Positions 1 through 11,211 of a stretch of 64,000 nt of DNA are shown here, piece by piece. The stretch's first letter is position 1. Every line of letters starts with the position of its first letter. Position numbers and translations under genes: made by a program. The notes beneath the pieces were generated by a model, which saw nothing but the letters and a program-made list of their open reading frames with translations, was not told where the DNA came from and made no database searches. Source of the stretch: Przewalskia tangutica (taxonomy: Eukaryota > Streptophyta > Magnoliopsida > Solanales > Solanaceae); contig CM056732.1 in the NCBI GenBank assembly GCA_029844215.1, positions 18,998,001 to 19,062,000 of the forward strand. Direction: 5' to 3'.

Positions 1-1362
1 TCTTGCCTGAGACTTGGATAAGTCCCAACTACTAGTTTCCCATATCTCCTGAGTTGCTGATGAATCCAAGTGTATCCCTTGACCTCTCCACCAGGTTGTT
101 GCAGCTGTTCCAACAACTCCTTGAGCTCAGGGTCAAGTTGCCAACTATCCATAATATCTCGTAACAATCCAGTTCTAAAAGTAGAAAGAGTTAGAGCTGA
201 GAATTCCACAGCAGGCAATCTTGATAAAGCATCAGCAGCCTTATTCTCTCTACCCTTCTTGTACTCAATGTCAAAATTGAACTGCATAAATCTAGCTGCC
301 CATTTCAACTGTGAACCAGTATGAAGTTTTTGTTCCAAAAAGAATTTTAAAGTCTTTTGATCAGTTCTAATTATGAAGTGCCTGCACACCAAATATTGAC
401 TCCATTTGGATACTGCCATGACAAGAGCCAATAATTCTTTATCATACACTGAGAGTGACTAATGTTTTGGAGCTACTCCTTTACTCAAATAGGTAGTTGG
501 TTTGCTCACTTGCATCAACACTGCTCTTATGCCAACATCACAAGCATAAGTTTCAATGATGAATGGAATGGTAAAGTCAGGTAGTGTGAGGACGGGCAGT
601 TGTCAAAGCTTCTTTTAACTGCACAAAAGCAGTGGAAAGCTACCCTTCTTTAAGAGATCAGTCAAAGCCTTACTGATCACTCCATACCCCCTAAAGAGTC
701 TCTTGTAGTAACCAGCTAGGCCTAGAAACCCTCTTAATTGTTTGAGAGTTTTTGGCACTGGCCAGTTCTTAACAGCCTGAATTTTCTTTGGATCAGTAGC
801 TACTCCTGCAGTGGAAATGAAATGGCCCAGATATTCCACTTCTGTAGTTGCAAAGACACACTTAGACTCCCTGACAAAGAGTTGATGCTTCTTGAGAATA
901 GCAAAAGCAGTTCTGAGGTGCTGAACATGATAACTGTCTTGCTATAAATTAATATGTCATCAAAGAAAACAAGAATGAACTTCCTCAAGTGATCCTTGAA
1001 AATGTAATTCATCAACCCTTGAAAACTGGATGGTGCATTAATCAACCCAAAAGGCATGACTAGATATTCAAAATAGCCGGAATGAGTCCTAAAGGCAGTC
1101 TTATGAATACCCTCAGGAGCCATTCTAATTTGGTGATACCCGGACCTTAAATCAATCTTTGAATGCACCCTCCCCCTAACTCATCTAATAATTCCTCAAT
1201 GACAGGTATAGGATATTTGTCTTTGATGGTAATTTGGTTGAGAGCTCTATAATCTACACACATTCTCCAACTTCCATCTTTTTGGCTTACCAAAACTACT
1301 GGTGAAGCAAATGGACTACAACTGTTCTGAATCATCCCCTGCTCCATTAACTCTTGAACCAT
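1..1362 (-). pseudogene. RT-RNase H part of gypsy element I
   Basis: Minus-strand reverse transcriptase and RNase H remains. RT begins near 1362 with the conserved KDGSWRMCVDYRALN block, continues with SKIDLRSGYHQIRM near 1160, and has the catalytic motif FFDD at about 956-967 followed by ILIYSKT. The RT connection (GFLGLAGYYKRLF) lies near 700-730, and the RNase H end (KKGRENKAADALSR) near 220-262. Beyond that the frame heads to the integrase zinc-binding region and runs off the window at base 1. At least three frame changes (around 1150, 840-930 and 620) split the region, so no functional polyprotein is possible. Confidence 0.88.
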
Positions 1363-1754
1363 CTTTTCTATGACATCATTTTGTACAGGTGAATATCTGT
1401 ATGGTCTGTTGTTGACATCTTTAGCTCCTTCGAGTAGAGGAATATGATGGTCAAACAGTGGTCTAGAGGGGGGAAGGTTGGTTGGTTCTCCAAATATTTC
1501 CTGGTAATCTCAGTCAAGACATTTTGAATCTCCTGAGAACCTTGCATTGAACCTTGTACCAGTTGTTGATCCCCTGTGTCATAAGCCTTAATCATGAACA
1601 ATTGTATCTGCTCCCCAGCTCCTCCTTTCAAGGACTCAGATTCAATCAACTTGAATTTATGAGCTATTCCTTGTAAGGAGAGAAATTTGTCATGGTGCTC
1701 AAACTCCATGGTAAGCTCCCTGAAGTTAAACTTAATGTCTCCTAATTCATACAA
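1363..1754 (-). pseudogene. Protease-RT linker of gypsy element I
   Basis: Minus-strand open stretch between the protease and RT blocks. It contains the remains of the usual spacer ending in a frame-shifted 'pyrYSPVQKDVIEKMVQEL'-like run that leads straight into the RT start at 1362. No catalytic motif. Its place and reading direction assign it to the same polyprotein. A frameshift near 1480-1500 separates its two halves. Confidence 0.6.
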
Positions 1755-2398
1755 CCACTGAACACTAACACCATTTCACATGATCCCAAGGGAAATAGAA
1801 GGAAGTCAGCTTTGAAAACTGTCCCCTGTAATAGCCATTCCATCCCTCTGCACATCCTATTAACTTGTACAGAATTTAAATCAGCTAAACTCACACAAAC
1901 AGGCTTACATTGCTCCAGTTTACACCCCATTCTAGAGATCAAGTCACAGTCCAAGAAATTGTGAGTTGATCCACCGTCAACCAAAATATTCAACTGCCTC
2001 TTCTTACAGTTACCTGTCACTCTTAGGGTCCTGTACCCTACTGTACCATGAAGAGCATTAAAGGAAATTTCACAAGCTTCAGGTAACACATCCTGAACAA
2101 CGGTCTCACCCTCTTCAATAACTTCCATGCCCTCTTCCTCAACTTCTACTAAGAACAACTGATCCCTATTCTTACATACATGGCCTAGTAGTAATTTTTC
2201 ATCACATAGGTAACACAACCCTTTAGCTTTCTTGTCACTCAGCTCAGCAGGTGTTAATCTTCTTCTCCTGTTTCTATCATCAAGAGGTTTGGGTAAATGA
2301 ATATTTGGATGGGTATTAGGCTTGGTATTTGAGTAGGTGTTCTGGGAAAAGGAATTTCTGGGAGGGTTGGATATTGCATATGAAAAAGGACTCTTCAT
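1742..2398 (-). pseudogene. Gag end and aspartic protease of gypsy element I
   Basis: Minus-strand segment. The first part is a proline/asparagine-rich gag tail, then a zinc-knuckle remnant (CYLCDEKLLLGHVC) near 2190-2230, then the protease domain with LVDGGSTHNFLD near 1960-1990. The active-site Asp is present, in the D-G-G-S variant that plant gypsy elements commonly have in place of D-S-G-S. The domain is near full length, but it continues into a broken frame at 1742. Confidence 0.85.
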
Positions 2399-3269
2399 TG
2401 CTTTGGATTGTTTAGTAAAAAATGGATTCCTGCATCCTTGCTATATGATGTACTCTTACTGCATCACCTAATTCTGGTTTGAGACCATTCAAAAATATGC
2501 TAATAGCATGACCAGTATCCAAATTAAGCTGTCGTAGACCTATCAAACTGCTCCTGGAATTCAGTCACTCCTACTGTCTGTTTAACCTTAAGTAATTCAG
2601 ACCTCGGATCATCATACTCAGCACCAAATCTGTCTGCAAGTGCCATCAAATACTCATCCCATGATGGAAATGGAAGGTGAGATCTACTTCTCAAATAAGT
2701 CTGGTGCCATTGAAGGGCTATGTCATCAAAATGAATTGATGCAATGGTTATTTTCTGGTGGGGTTGGATCTCATCCAATGGAAAAAATTGTTCCACTCTA
2801 TACCACCAATCCTGAAGCCCCTTCCCATTGAATTGAGGAAATTCTACTTTGGACAGTTTAGTGAGGGCCTGATTATTTGCTAACGGAGATAATGGATAAC
2901 TTTGGGGATAAAGGTAATCATTTTGATTTTGGGGATAAGGGTTGGTATGGTTGGGTGGTACTGAATAGGTAGGGTGGAAGGAATATGATGCATATGCAGT
3001 TTGAAATGGGGCATTAACATAGGGACTCAGAAATGGGGCTGTATAAGGAGTTTGGTGTGTGAAGAAGAATGTATGCATGGGTGCAGAAATGGGATTGTAC
3101 CGTGAGTTGAATTGTTTGATGGATATAGGGTTTGTACTTGGAATATGAGTTGGGGTTACAGTGGAGAATTGGGGAAAATGCGAATTGAGATTGAGAGGAG
3201 CTGGTGATGGGGACTGTAAATTGAGATTGGATCGAGAATTTTGGGGGTCTTGCCCATTTCAACCCCCAA

Positions 3270-3823
3270 TAGTAGTGAGATTGCATGGTGTTCCCACATC
3301 TATTATATCGGACAGAGGATCTCAGTTTACAACTAACTTTTGGAGATCTTTTCAGAAGGGATTGGGGACACAGGTGAGTCTTAGCACAACATTACATTCT
3401 CAGATGGACAGGCAAATTGTACTATTCAGACACTAGAGGATATGTTAAGAGCATGTACTATTGACTTCAGGGGTAGCTGGGATGATCATTTACCACTTGT
3501 TGAGTTTGCCTATAATAACAGCTACCATTCTAGTATTCAGATGGCCCCTACAAGGCCTTATATTGGAGGAAGTGCAGGTCACATATTGGTTGGTTTGATG
3601 TGGGCGAGACTAAGTTACTTGGCCCAGATATGATTCAGCAAGTTGTTGATAAGGTGAAGCTTATCCAGGAGAGGTTATTAGCAGCCCAGAGTCGACAAAA
3701 GTCTTATGCAGATAATCGACGTCGACACTTGGAGTTTCAGCTTGATGATTGGGTATTCTTGAAGGTGTCACCCAGGAAAGGTGTGATGAGGTTCGATAAG
3801 AAATGAAAGCTTAGTCCGTGGTA
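3270..3823 (+). mobile_element. Chromovirus integrase fragment inserted in antisense
   Basis: Plus-strand piece of a chromovirus integrase. It has VRLHGVPTSIISDRGSQFT (integrase core with the second catalytic Asp), then ACTIDFRGSWDDHLPLVEFAYNNSYH (third catalytic region), then the C-terminal QSRQKSYADNRRRHLEF and a frame ending just after RFDKK. It resembles the integrases of elements A and B in this window, but is better preserved at codon level. It has no LTR and no clear target duplication, so it looks like captured or repair-filler DNA rather than an independent insertion. Frameshifts near 3435 and 3600. Confidence 0.8.
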
Positions 3824-4104
3824 GTGGGGGTAATGGAGTCGTTCTAGCCATACCTGATAAATTTCTGGGACTGTCATAGGAGAATAGAGCTCTGTCGTCG
3901 TCATAGTATTGGGAATTGGTTGCTTATCCTTCTCCCTGTTGTTCTTCGAGCTTACAGCTTCCTTCAACTCGCGAATGGATGCTTCATGCACCAATTCCAG
4001 CTGATTTTGTCTTTGCGCCATACGATCCAGTCGTTCTAAGACTTCTTTGATTTCTCCGGTCATCATCGATACCCACATAGCCGATACCCACATAGCCTGA
4101 AAGT

Positions 4105-4116
4105 GCTCCGATACCA
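4105..4116 (-). promoter_or_regulatory. Primer binding site of element I
   Basis: Minus strand TGGTATCGGAGC, one base away from the standard plant tRNA-iMet primer site TGGTATCAGAGC. It lies one base inside the LTR edge and overlaps the gag start codon region. Confidence 0.75.
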
Positions 4117-4117
4117 C

Positions 4118-4373
4118 TGATAGACAATTGGAACCAAACTGAAAGGAATTGTATTAAAATTGCAGAAAATAAGATAAAGGATAGATTCTTCCTAACATAT
4201 CCTCCTGCTACATACCAACAAATAAGGAGGAGGAAGAAGAATGTTGACGTGGCTAACTACCTTAGGGACTAAAATGCAATTACACAATAGTAATAAGTAG
4301 GACTCTTAGGGACTTAATTACAATAAGGAAAACATTGTAACCACCTCCAACCAACTAATGATCAATCGTATCA
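4118..4373 (-). repeat. 5' LTR of gypsy element I
   Basis: Bounded by TGATA and TATCA, the short inverted ends expected of an LTR, and directly abutting the primer site. 256 bp. The partner LTR is outside the window, so the outer boundary rests on the terminal motif only. Confidence 0.6.
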
Positions 4374-4394
4374 TTGATATGAGATTCTTTGGGG

Positions 4395-4724
4395 GTCTTT
4401 GAATTTGGTCTGTTTATCTGATAGAATTAATTGGGTAGATTTTGTGTTTATGTACATATATTTACTTTTGAATTCCCTGAACAAATGCAAAAGGTTAGTT
4501 CAAGCGGTCTAGGGTGTTCAAAATTGTCAAAAGGTTAGCTCAAGCGGTCTAGGGTGTTCAAATTGTCTCTAGCATCCTAGGTTCGATTCTCTTGGACAAC
4601 ATTATTTTTTATATTTAACTTTTGTTGTTTTTTCGAACCCCTCAGTGAATATCCTAGACCCGTCACTGGGGGAGTGTACTTTGAATTTGGTCTGTTCTTC
4701 TGGTTCATCTGATAGAATTAATTC
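4395..4724. repeat. Direct repeat flanking a SINE-like insert
   Basis: A stretch beginning TTTGAATTTGGTCTGTT and ending CTGATAGAATTAATT occurs at about 4395-4431 and again at about 4680-4724, the second copy with a few extra bases. The material between holds a SINE-like sequence. This looks like a local duplication rather than a simple target-site duplication, because the repeat is long. Confidence 0.5.
4489..4675 (+). mobile_element. tRNA-derived SINE-like element with duplicated head
   Basis: An RNA polymerase III A box (TAGCTCAAGCGG, 4536-4547) and B box (GTTCGATTC, 4581-4589) are correctly ordered and 33 bp apart, as in tRNA-derived SINEs. The first about 39 bp, including the A box, are tandemly duplicated (4489-4527 and 4528-4567). 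In the upstream copy the A box reads TAGTTCAAGCGG. The 3' limit is uncertain. Confidence 0.55.
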
Positions 4725-6250
4725 AAGGAGAATGTTAATAGGAAAATGAAGAATGATTTCTTTTTTTGTTGAGAAAAGGTAACCGTATAAAATGGAAGTG
4801 CAAAGAAGGTGCTGAAATATGTACAAGTGAGCAAAGAGAATCCCTTCCAATTTTTTAGGGATTCTAAGAGGCTAAGTATTGCTTCAACCTCGTCAGCACA
4901 AAAGTGGCTAAGAATAATCTCACGGTCCTATTATGGTAATGGGAGGGAGTGTATATGGACTGAACCATCCTTATTTACAATTCAGCATTACCAGTGCAAT
5001 GTTCTGGTTAACCTGCCTCTTTGTTGCACTGCAATATTTATGAAGTAGCTTGAATCCAAAATATCCAAGAATTCATGATAGTTTGGCTATTTTCATGTTG
5101 GTTCTCAACCTTTCTCCTTCATACCAGGCTTTAAGACAAGCTGTGTTCTGTGGATCTTTCTTAGGTGGAGTTTATTGTACTGCAGTAATTTGCTTAACCG
5201 TAATTTGTTGATATAACCCTGTTTGGACTTTGGACACTAATTGGATATTGGACGTTTGTAACTATGACTATAGGGATTTAAAGACTTCTTTTAATTACCT
5301 ATCTTTAGGAGGATGGATGCCTAGAGTTGCAAGACTCCTTTTAATCCTTCTATTTTGAGGATAGAAATTTTGGGGATAAGGGAAGAGGGGGGGTTCTTTC
5401 ACATGTAATTTGCTAGTGAATTTGTTATAGATATGATATTAAGACTAACGCCTAAGAGTAGAGTGTTCTATATCTCCATGAAGCACTTTAGCCAAAGAAA
5501 TGTCAAACAATCAAGAAAAGTATGCATCATTCTAGAATCAGTTGGAACCAGGCAACCAGCTATTGTAAATCCTCATTATCCATCCATGCTATTACTAATC
5601 GTTTTAGTCCAATGCTGAAAAACTACATTTTTTGGTGAATTAGGTAATCTAGATTTCACACTTTCTCTTATATGGTTAACTAGTTTAATTCCAACAGTCG
5701 GTATCACCATAATGATTATTTGCTTCTATTGTATTTAAAAAATTCTGCATTAAATATATTCTTGACATGGAAAAATAAGATCCCCGGTCTTCATAGTTAT
5801 TTGTCTAAAGAGTAGGAACCACCAGGTGTACTTCTTTTCGGATATTTTATGGTGCTGATCTGAGAGTACGAAAAAGAGTAGACTTGTTATCGGGGATTTT
5901 CGTTTGAGTTTTCATGTTTTCTTCCCACATTATCATATCATACCAAACATGTTGCGTTCAATAGAAAAAGTCTTTCTATATAATTCTGTATTCTTCAGAT
6001 AGTAGTACTAGGTTTTTAATTAGAGGTGCGAGTTTTGTTGAAACAAACAGAGAAATGTGTGTTATCCAAGATGCCCACTTGAGAATGCAAGAGCATGCCT
6101 TACCCCAACTGCTACACATTAAAACTTACCAAATATGAAAGAAGGTTTCTTTGTTTCACTAAATTCAAGATGACACATTTGTGTTGAAACACTATATTTG
6201 TTGTTTACGGGCATACTGCACTGAAACCTCAATAAGATCACCCCATATGA
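4725..6250. other. No gene recognised
   Basis: AT-rich sequence with short open frames only. No conserved protein motif, splice-supported exon, RNA gene or repeat boundary was seen. It might hold diverged upstream exons or introns of the PPR pseudogene at 7323, but I could not find the expected first-exon sequence. Confidence 0.4.
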
Positions 6251-6261
6251 ATTATCAACAT

Positions 6262-6400
6262 TTTTTTAACCCCTCCCCCCAGGAGCTCCCTGACTTGAAC
6301 TCGCAACCTTTGAATTGAAAGTGGAGGGCGCTTACCCCAGGGTTTACAGGAGATCCCAGAGGCTCGCTCGGAAAGGCTGCTATACCCTCTTGTCTATGAA
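6262..6400 (-). mobile_element. SINE-like repeat
   Basis: On the minus strand a B-box match (GTTCAAGTC, near 6293-6301) sits in a GC-richer stretch downstream of a tRNA-like head, with a T-rich run on the plus strand at the far end. This fits a tRNA-derived SINE in minus orientation. The A box is weak and no target duplication was identified. Confidence 0.45.
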
Positions 6401-7322
6401 TTATCAAAATGCCATAGAAGTACAGGGGAAAATATGTGTGCATAAGTTTGCTAGTAAAATGTGTCAATACTATAGTTTGTTGATAATTCTTTTATGGGAA
6501 ATAAAGAGTTGGGATTTTGACATCAGTACATTCTCAACCTGTCAACATAAACATATATAGTAGTAGTATTCTGTACACATAAGCAGATTTTTTCTGTAAC
6601 ATGATATCTCTATTACTTTATCTGCTATAGGTAACTTATATTTGCATGGGTTTTCTCTCTGATACTTATACAAGGATCATATGTAGATTTTGTTAGCATT
6701 CAAAATGATACTTATTTGAATCTATATACAAAACAAATAATCTTTTTGATATAGCGACACAGACAGTCATCCATATCAATGGATAGGATACATATATCTA
6801 TCCATTATCATTGCCAATCCATGTAGAACGATATATGCTACGCTATTTATGATTTTGTAGAGTTGCTGGACGTATAGTCTTATCTTTCTGCCTTTTCTCT
6901 ATATTCTTCTTCCCCCAAAAAATCAGCATTTAATTTGATTAATCAAGAGGTCTGGAAGTGGATTATGAAACTATACATGAACTAAGTTATTATCCTCCAT
7001 ACAACATGACTTTTTCTTTTCTCCCTTTTCTGATTAACTTCTCTGTACAACTTGACTTTGTAACAAGTACCTTGTAAACTTGCATGTTCTATCCTTCTAT
7101 AAATATTTCAACTGAATCAGTTTAATGTTGATTTAACAAGAGAAATCCCTAAAATCGTCCACATAATGAAGTCTGTATTAATCAGCTATATTTTCGTTTA
7201 AAAACTAGCCTTTGGAGAACCAAGGAAAAAAAGACCAGGCTGCATATTTTACTTTTCTTTTCCCAACTTGTGTATTGGTTCAGTATACCAAATAGCAATT
7301 TCTGCTTCTTATACAATTGCAG
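6401..7322. other. No gene recognised
   Basis: AT-rich DNA ending in a pyrimidine-rich stretch with CAG at 7320-7322, a plausible splice acceptor for the PPR pseudogene exon. Nothing else is supported. Confidence 0.4.
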
Positions 7323-8567
7323 ATTTATGAGTGGATTAAGAACTCCAAGCATTTTGATATATCGGCTGGAGATGTTGCAGTCCAACTGGATTTGATTTCA
7401 AAATCCCGTGGTCTGGAAGCCGCAGAGACGTATTTCACTAACATTCCAGATGATTTAATAACCTACCAGGTATATGGTGCTCTCTTGAACTGCTATGCTG
7501 ATGCAAAAGTCTTAAATAAAGCAGAAGATACCATGCAAAAGCTGAAGTAGTTGGGCTATACTGGCACAGTGACGTACAATGTTATGTTGACCCTTTATTC
7601 TAAATGGAAGATAGCTACAGTCACTTATGCTAGAGATGGAAGACAAAGGAATTGTTGGTAACGTGATTACCCACAATATCGTCTTAAATACATATGCGTC
7701 TGTTCCTGATGTCACGGAGATGGAGAAGCTTCTGATGAAAATGGAAGCTGATCCTCTGCTGATTGATTGGAGTCCTTACACAATTGCTGCCAAGGGGTAC
7801 CTGAAAGCTGGTGATATAGAAAAGGCTTACGAGTCATTGAAGAAATGTGAGCATCTAGTCAAGGGGAAAGGGGCAAGACTTGCTATTGACATGCTCGTTA
7901 CTCTCTATACTAGTATGGGCAAAGAAGGATGATGTCTATCGTATATGGAATAAATACAAGAGAAACGTTAAGTATAATAATTCAAGTTATCATTGTATGA
8001 TAAGCGGACTAGAGAAGTTGGATGACCTTGATGGTGCAGAGAAGATATTTACCGAGTGGGAAGCAAACAAGGTGCACTTTGACATTCGAATTCCAAACTT
8101 GCTTGTAACTGCTTACTGCAAAAAGGGTCATATGGAAAAGGCTATATCAACCATAGAGAAACTTGTGGAGAGGGAAGCATCCCAATGGGAGCACATGGAA
8201 TCGTCTGGCATTCGGTTATTGTGTACATAATGAGATGGAAAAGGCAGTGGTGATGATGAAAAAAGCAATCTTGGCTAGTCGGCCAGGGTGGAGGCCGCAC
8301 TTTCATAGTTTGGTTTCCTGCGTGAAGTAATTGCAATCAAAAGGAGATGCTGAAGGAGAAGAACAGTTTAAAGATTTACTTAGGGTGCGAGATCTCTTCC
8401 CAAAAGAAGTTGAGAAGGGTTTGGATAAGTATATTGAAGTTGGAAACCGTATGTCTGAGGCACTTGATGAAGCAGACCTTGAGGAGCCTGCACACAATAG
8501 TAGGAAAATCTTTATGGCGCTGGATAGTGGATTATTCGATTCTATAAATTTTTATATTGGTCACTAA
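7323..8567 (+). pseudogene. Pentatricopeptide repeat (PPR) protein pseudogene
   Basis: Consecutive P-type PPR motifs are readable, e.g. LITYQVYGALLNCYADAKVL, VITHNIVLNTYASVPDV, YTIAAKGYLKAGDIEKAYE and RIPNLLVTAYCKKGHMEKA. The C-terminal tail around LLRVRDLFPKEV resembles the At2g20710-like mitochondrial PPR subfamily (family knowledge; RNA-binding organelle proteins). The exon opens after an acceptor-like CAG at 7320-7322. Lesions: in-frame TAG at 7548 and TAA at 8328, and frame changes near 7610, 7920 and 8187. The expected first exon with the N-terminal repeats and targeting peptide was not found upstream. Five lesions in 1.2 kb with a still recognisable protein suggest fairly recent decay. 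Confidence 0.85.
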
Positions 8568-9124
8568 TAAAACTTTCTATTGGCCTTTAATTGGGGATTT
8601 CTATTGTTGCAACTAAATGGATGAAGTGTTTATGGGGTGTTTGATTTTTCTTGTCATTTGTTTTCTTCTTTTCTTAGTCTACAAAGATAGGTACTAGGAT
8701 CATGATCTCTGGCTCTGTTGTATAGTTGCAGACTTGGCAGGTAGAAATAAGTCTTTGCATATAGAGTTTCAAATTTCACTTGTATAATTTGGAACTCTAT
8801 TATTAGGTGAGAGTAACACCAGAAAAAGAAGAAAAAAAAGGGAATGATGATTCTTTTTCTTTCAATTCTATACAATTTAAATTAAGTTTCTGCAGAGATA
8901 TAATACTTAATATTATCTCTTTGTTGCCTTCTTTTTTCTGCTTAGTCATGAATTATGGTGGAGCAGAAGATTCTTGGGGGACAAAGTTGTAAAAAAGAAA
9001 TATATTGTAAAATCAATCATTAACTAAAGGGTATAAAAACTACTTTTCTTTTTTTGAATTGATATTGGAAATGAAACATTAGATAAGGGGAATATGGTAT
9101 TTGGTGACATTATAACTTGTAAGG
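8568..9124. other. No gene recognised
   Basis: AT-rich 3' flank of the PPR pseudogene. A purine-rich patch (8818-8845) and several T runs; no coding or repeat signal. Confidence 0.4.
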
Positions 9125-9630
9125 GTGCCCAGTAATACTTTTAATAAGAAGGCTGCAAATGTTTGGTTACATGATTTGTACAAGGCACACAGATACATTA
9201 AACAAAAATGCATTATTTCAGTTGGAATAACATCTGTCTTCGACGTTATGAGAAACCGTCATACCCCTGAATGTGACTACAGACCACAAGATATGACTAC
9301 AAACCTCTAAGAATTACAATCATGGCGGGCTTCGCCATACACTGAATGTACATAAATCTACAACATCGTGGAAACCGCATCTAAAAGATAAGCCTCGAGT
9401 GAATGGAGCTTCTTCCAGAAATCAACAGAGATCCTAAGAGCAAGGATCATCAACCTGTACCTAACACTGCGGCATTTAACGCACTTCGGCTGGCCGCATA
9501 ACAGTGCAGAGTATGGAATGTAAATAAGGTACAAGAACCACATCATAATCGTATAAAAGAATGACAGGGGCAAGTATAAAAATGAAATACCGGATCCTAC
9601 CGTGCATTTTAACTCTCGAAATCAATCAGG

Positions 9631-9986
9631 CGCTGTGGGGCCTCGGTGTCTTGTGGAATCATGTAGCATAATCCGCCCGCTGTGGGGCTCGGTGTCTTGT
9701 GGAATCATGTAGCATAATTCGCCCGCTGTGGGGCTCGGTGTCTTGTGGAATCATGTAGCATAATCCGCCCGCTGTGGGGCTCGCATCTTGTGGAATCATG
9801 TAACATAATCCCACCGCTGGGCTCGGTGTAAGATGACGTAACCCACCTATGTGTAGGCTCGGGTAATATATGTAATCCTATGTGTAGGCTCGGTGTATTT
9901 CATAACATAATCCGGCCTATTTATAGGCTCGGTGTACCTCATAACATAATCCGGCCTATTTGTAGGCTCGGTGTGATTTTCCTTAC
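9631..9986. repeat. Tandem repeats inside LTR D
   Basis: About four units of 46 bp starting CGCTGTGGGGCTCGGTGT (near 9631, 9677, 9723 and 9769), followed by three to four more diverged units built on GTAGGCTCGGTGT. The units are equal in spacing and head to tail, and occupy the position where LTRs A and B carry different tandem repeats. Confidence 0.8.
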
Positions 9987-11186
9987 ATAACATTTTTAAA
10001 TCATATTTTCACTCCTTCTTAAGTCGTTATAACAACTTCCCATAAAGCTATTATAACAACCTTTCATTTTAGAGAACTTAAGACACTTTTATTCTTGCAA
10101 CATTAGGGAAACTAAACCCAAAAATACTACGTACATACATACTTATAAAAGAATCATGCCACTCACTCTCCTTTAAATCAATAAATTCTTCTTTTTAAAA
10201 CTCAAGTTACATACTCTTTTGAAATCAATCTTCTTAACTTTTGAAATAGATCAAGAAGCCATACTTTTTAAATCAAGTCATTTCCACTTATAAAATCAAG
10301 GCTTATAGTCTTAAAACCTCGTATCATATACTCTTTAAAATCATGTCGCTTATACTTTAGAAATCAAGTCTCATAACTTGAAAAATAAAGTTTCATAATC
10401 CTTTAAAGAAAATCAAAGTTCATAGTCTTAAAACTTCATAACATACATTCTTTAAAGTCCATTTACTTATACTTATAAAATCATGTCATCTACACTTTAG
10501 AAATCAAGTCCCATAATCTTGAAAAATAAAGTTTCATACACTTCCAAAACCAAGTAGCTTATTCTCTTTAAAATCATATAACTTCCACTTTTAAAATCAA
10601 TCCCTTTTTCACATATAACTTCAAGTCATTTTCAAACATAAAATCAACTTACTTACTTCAAATAAATCAAGGCACAAAGCTTTAATTCACACTTCATAAC
10701 TTCCTAACACTTCTTACCAACATCCCCCATAAGACTTGGTAAGGACTTAGGATAACTTAGACATACCTTTAACTTAGAATCAACAACGTGAATACTTCTT
10801 AACTTCTAAGAGTAGAAGGAATCATGAAATAATATCACATGGCTATTTCATACGTAGGATCATGCCAAAAGAAGGATGAGGTTCACATACCTCGCGACGA
10901 TTATCGACAAGTAGCAAAATGCTCCCAAGTACTTTAACCTTGCTAGCTTTTCCACCCTTCAAGTAGAATATGCTACTCGTAGTACTTCAACCTATATTAA
11001 TCATAACATGTCTATCAACTCCTAGCTTTTTAACGTAGAATCATACTAAGTGTAAGGTCTCTTATTCTACGGAAAATCGGGCAGCACTTCCTTTGTTTCT
11101 ACATACTTTTCCACCTTTTTCAAGGCCCGAAAATCAATAACCAAATGCCACATTTAAGGCTCAACAATTCAGCTAACCAAAGGGGA

Positions 11187-11211
11187 TTACACGCCTTAAC
11201 AGGACGTGTAA
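11187..11211. promoter_or_regulatory. LTR hairpin, D version
   Basis: Inverted repeat TTACACG (11187-11193) and CGTGTAA (11205-11211), with CC/GG extending the stem around a bulged base. The same hairpin in LTRs A and B is TTACACACC/GGTGTGTAA, so an A:T pair there is a G:C pair here (compensatory change). Confidence 0.6.

Larger units (their letters stand above)
2524..4117 (-). pseudogene. Gag of gypsy element I, interrupted
   Basis: The N-terminal gag starts at 4117 immediately at the primer site and runs to about 3824: a coiled-coil-like stretch with EIKEVLERLDRM, then a charged linker. After a foreign insert (3270-3823) gag sequence resumes: a Pro/Ser/Tyr-rich region, then a retrotransposon-gag domain with LSKVEFPQFNGKGLQDWWYR and YLMALADRFGAEYDDP, ending at a stop near 2524. 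The insert and at least two frame changes make it non-coding. Confidence 0.75.
1..4373 (-). mobile_element. Ty3/gypsy LTR retrotransposon 'I', partial
   Basis: Read on the minus strand the order is LTR (4118-4373), primer binding site, gag, protease, RT and RNase H, and the element leaves the window before its integrase and 3' LTR. Gag, protease, RT and RNase H are each recognisable by motif. All frames are broken, and the gag part is interrupted by a foreign integrase fragment at about 3270-3823. The RT wording resembles plant chromovirus-type gypsy elements, but the lineage cannot be fixed without integrase and chromodomain. Dead copy. Confidence 0.88.

Noticed and set aside
70..324. Plus-strand 84-codon open frame at the window start
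   Set aside because: Antisense to the RNase H of gypsy element I; no motif of its own.
9631..9986. Evenly spaced repeats that could suggest a CRISPR array
   Set aside because: Units are head to tail without unique spacers, in a plant LTR; ordinary tandem repeats.
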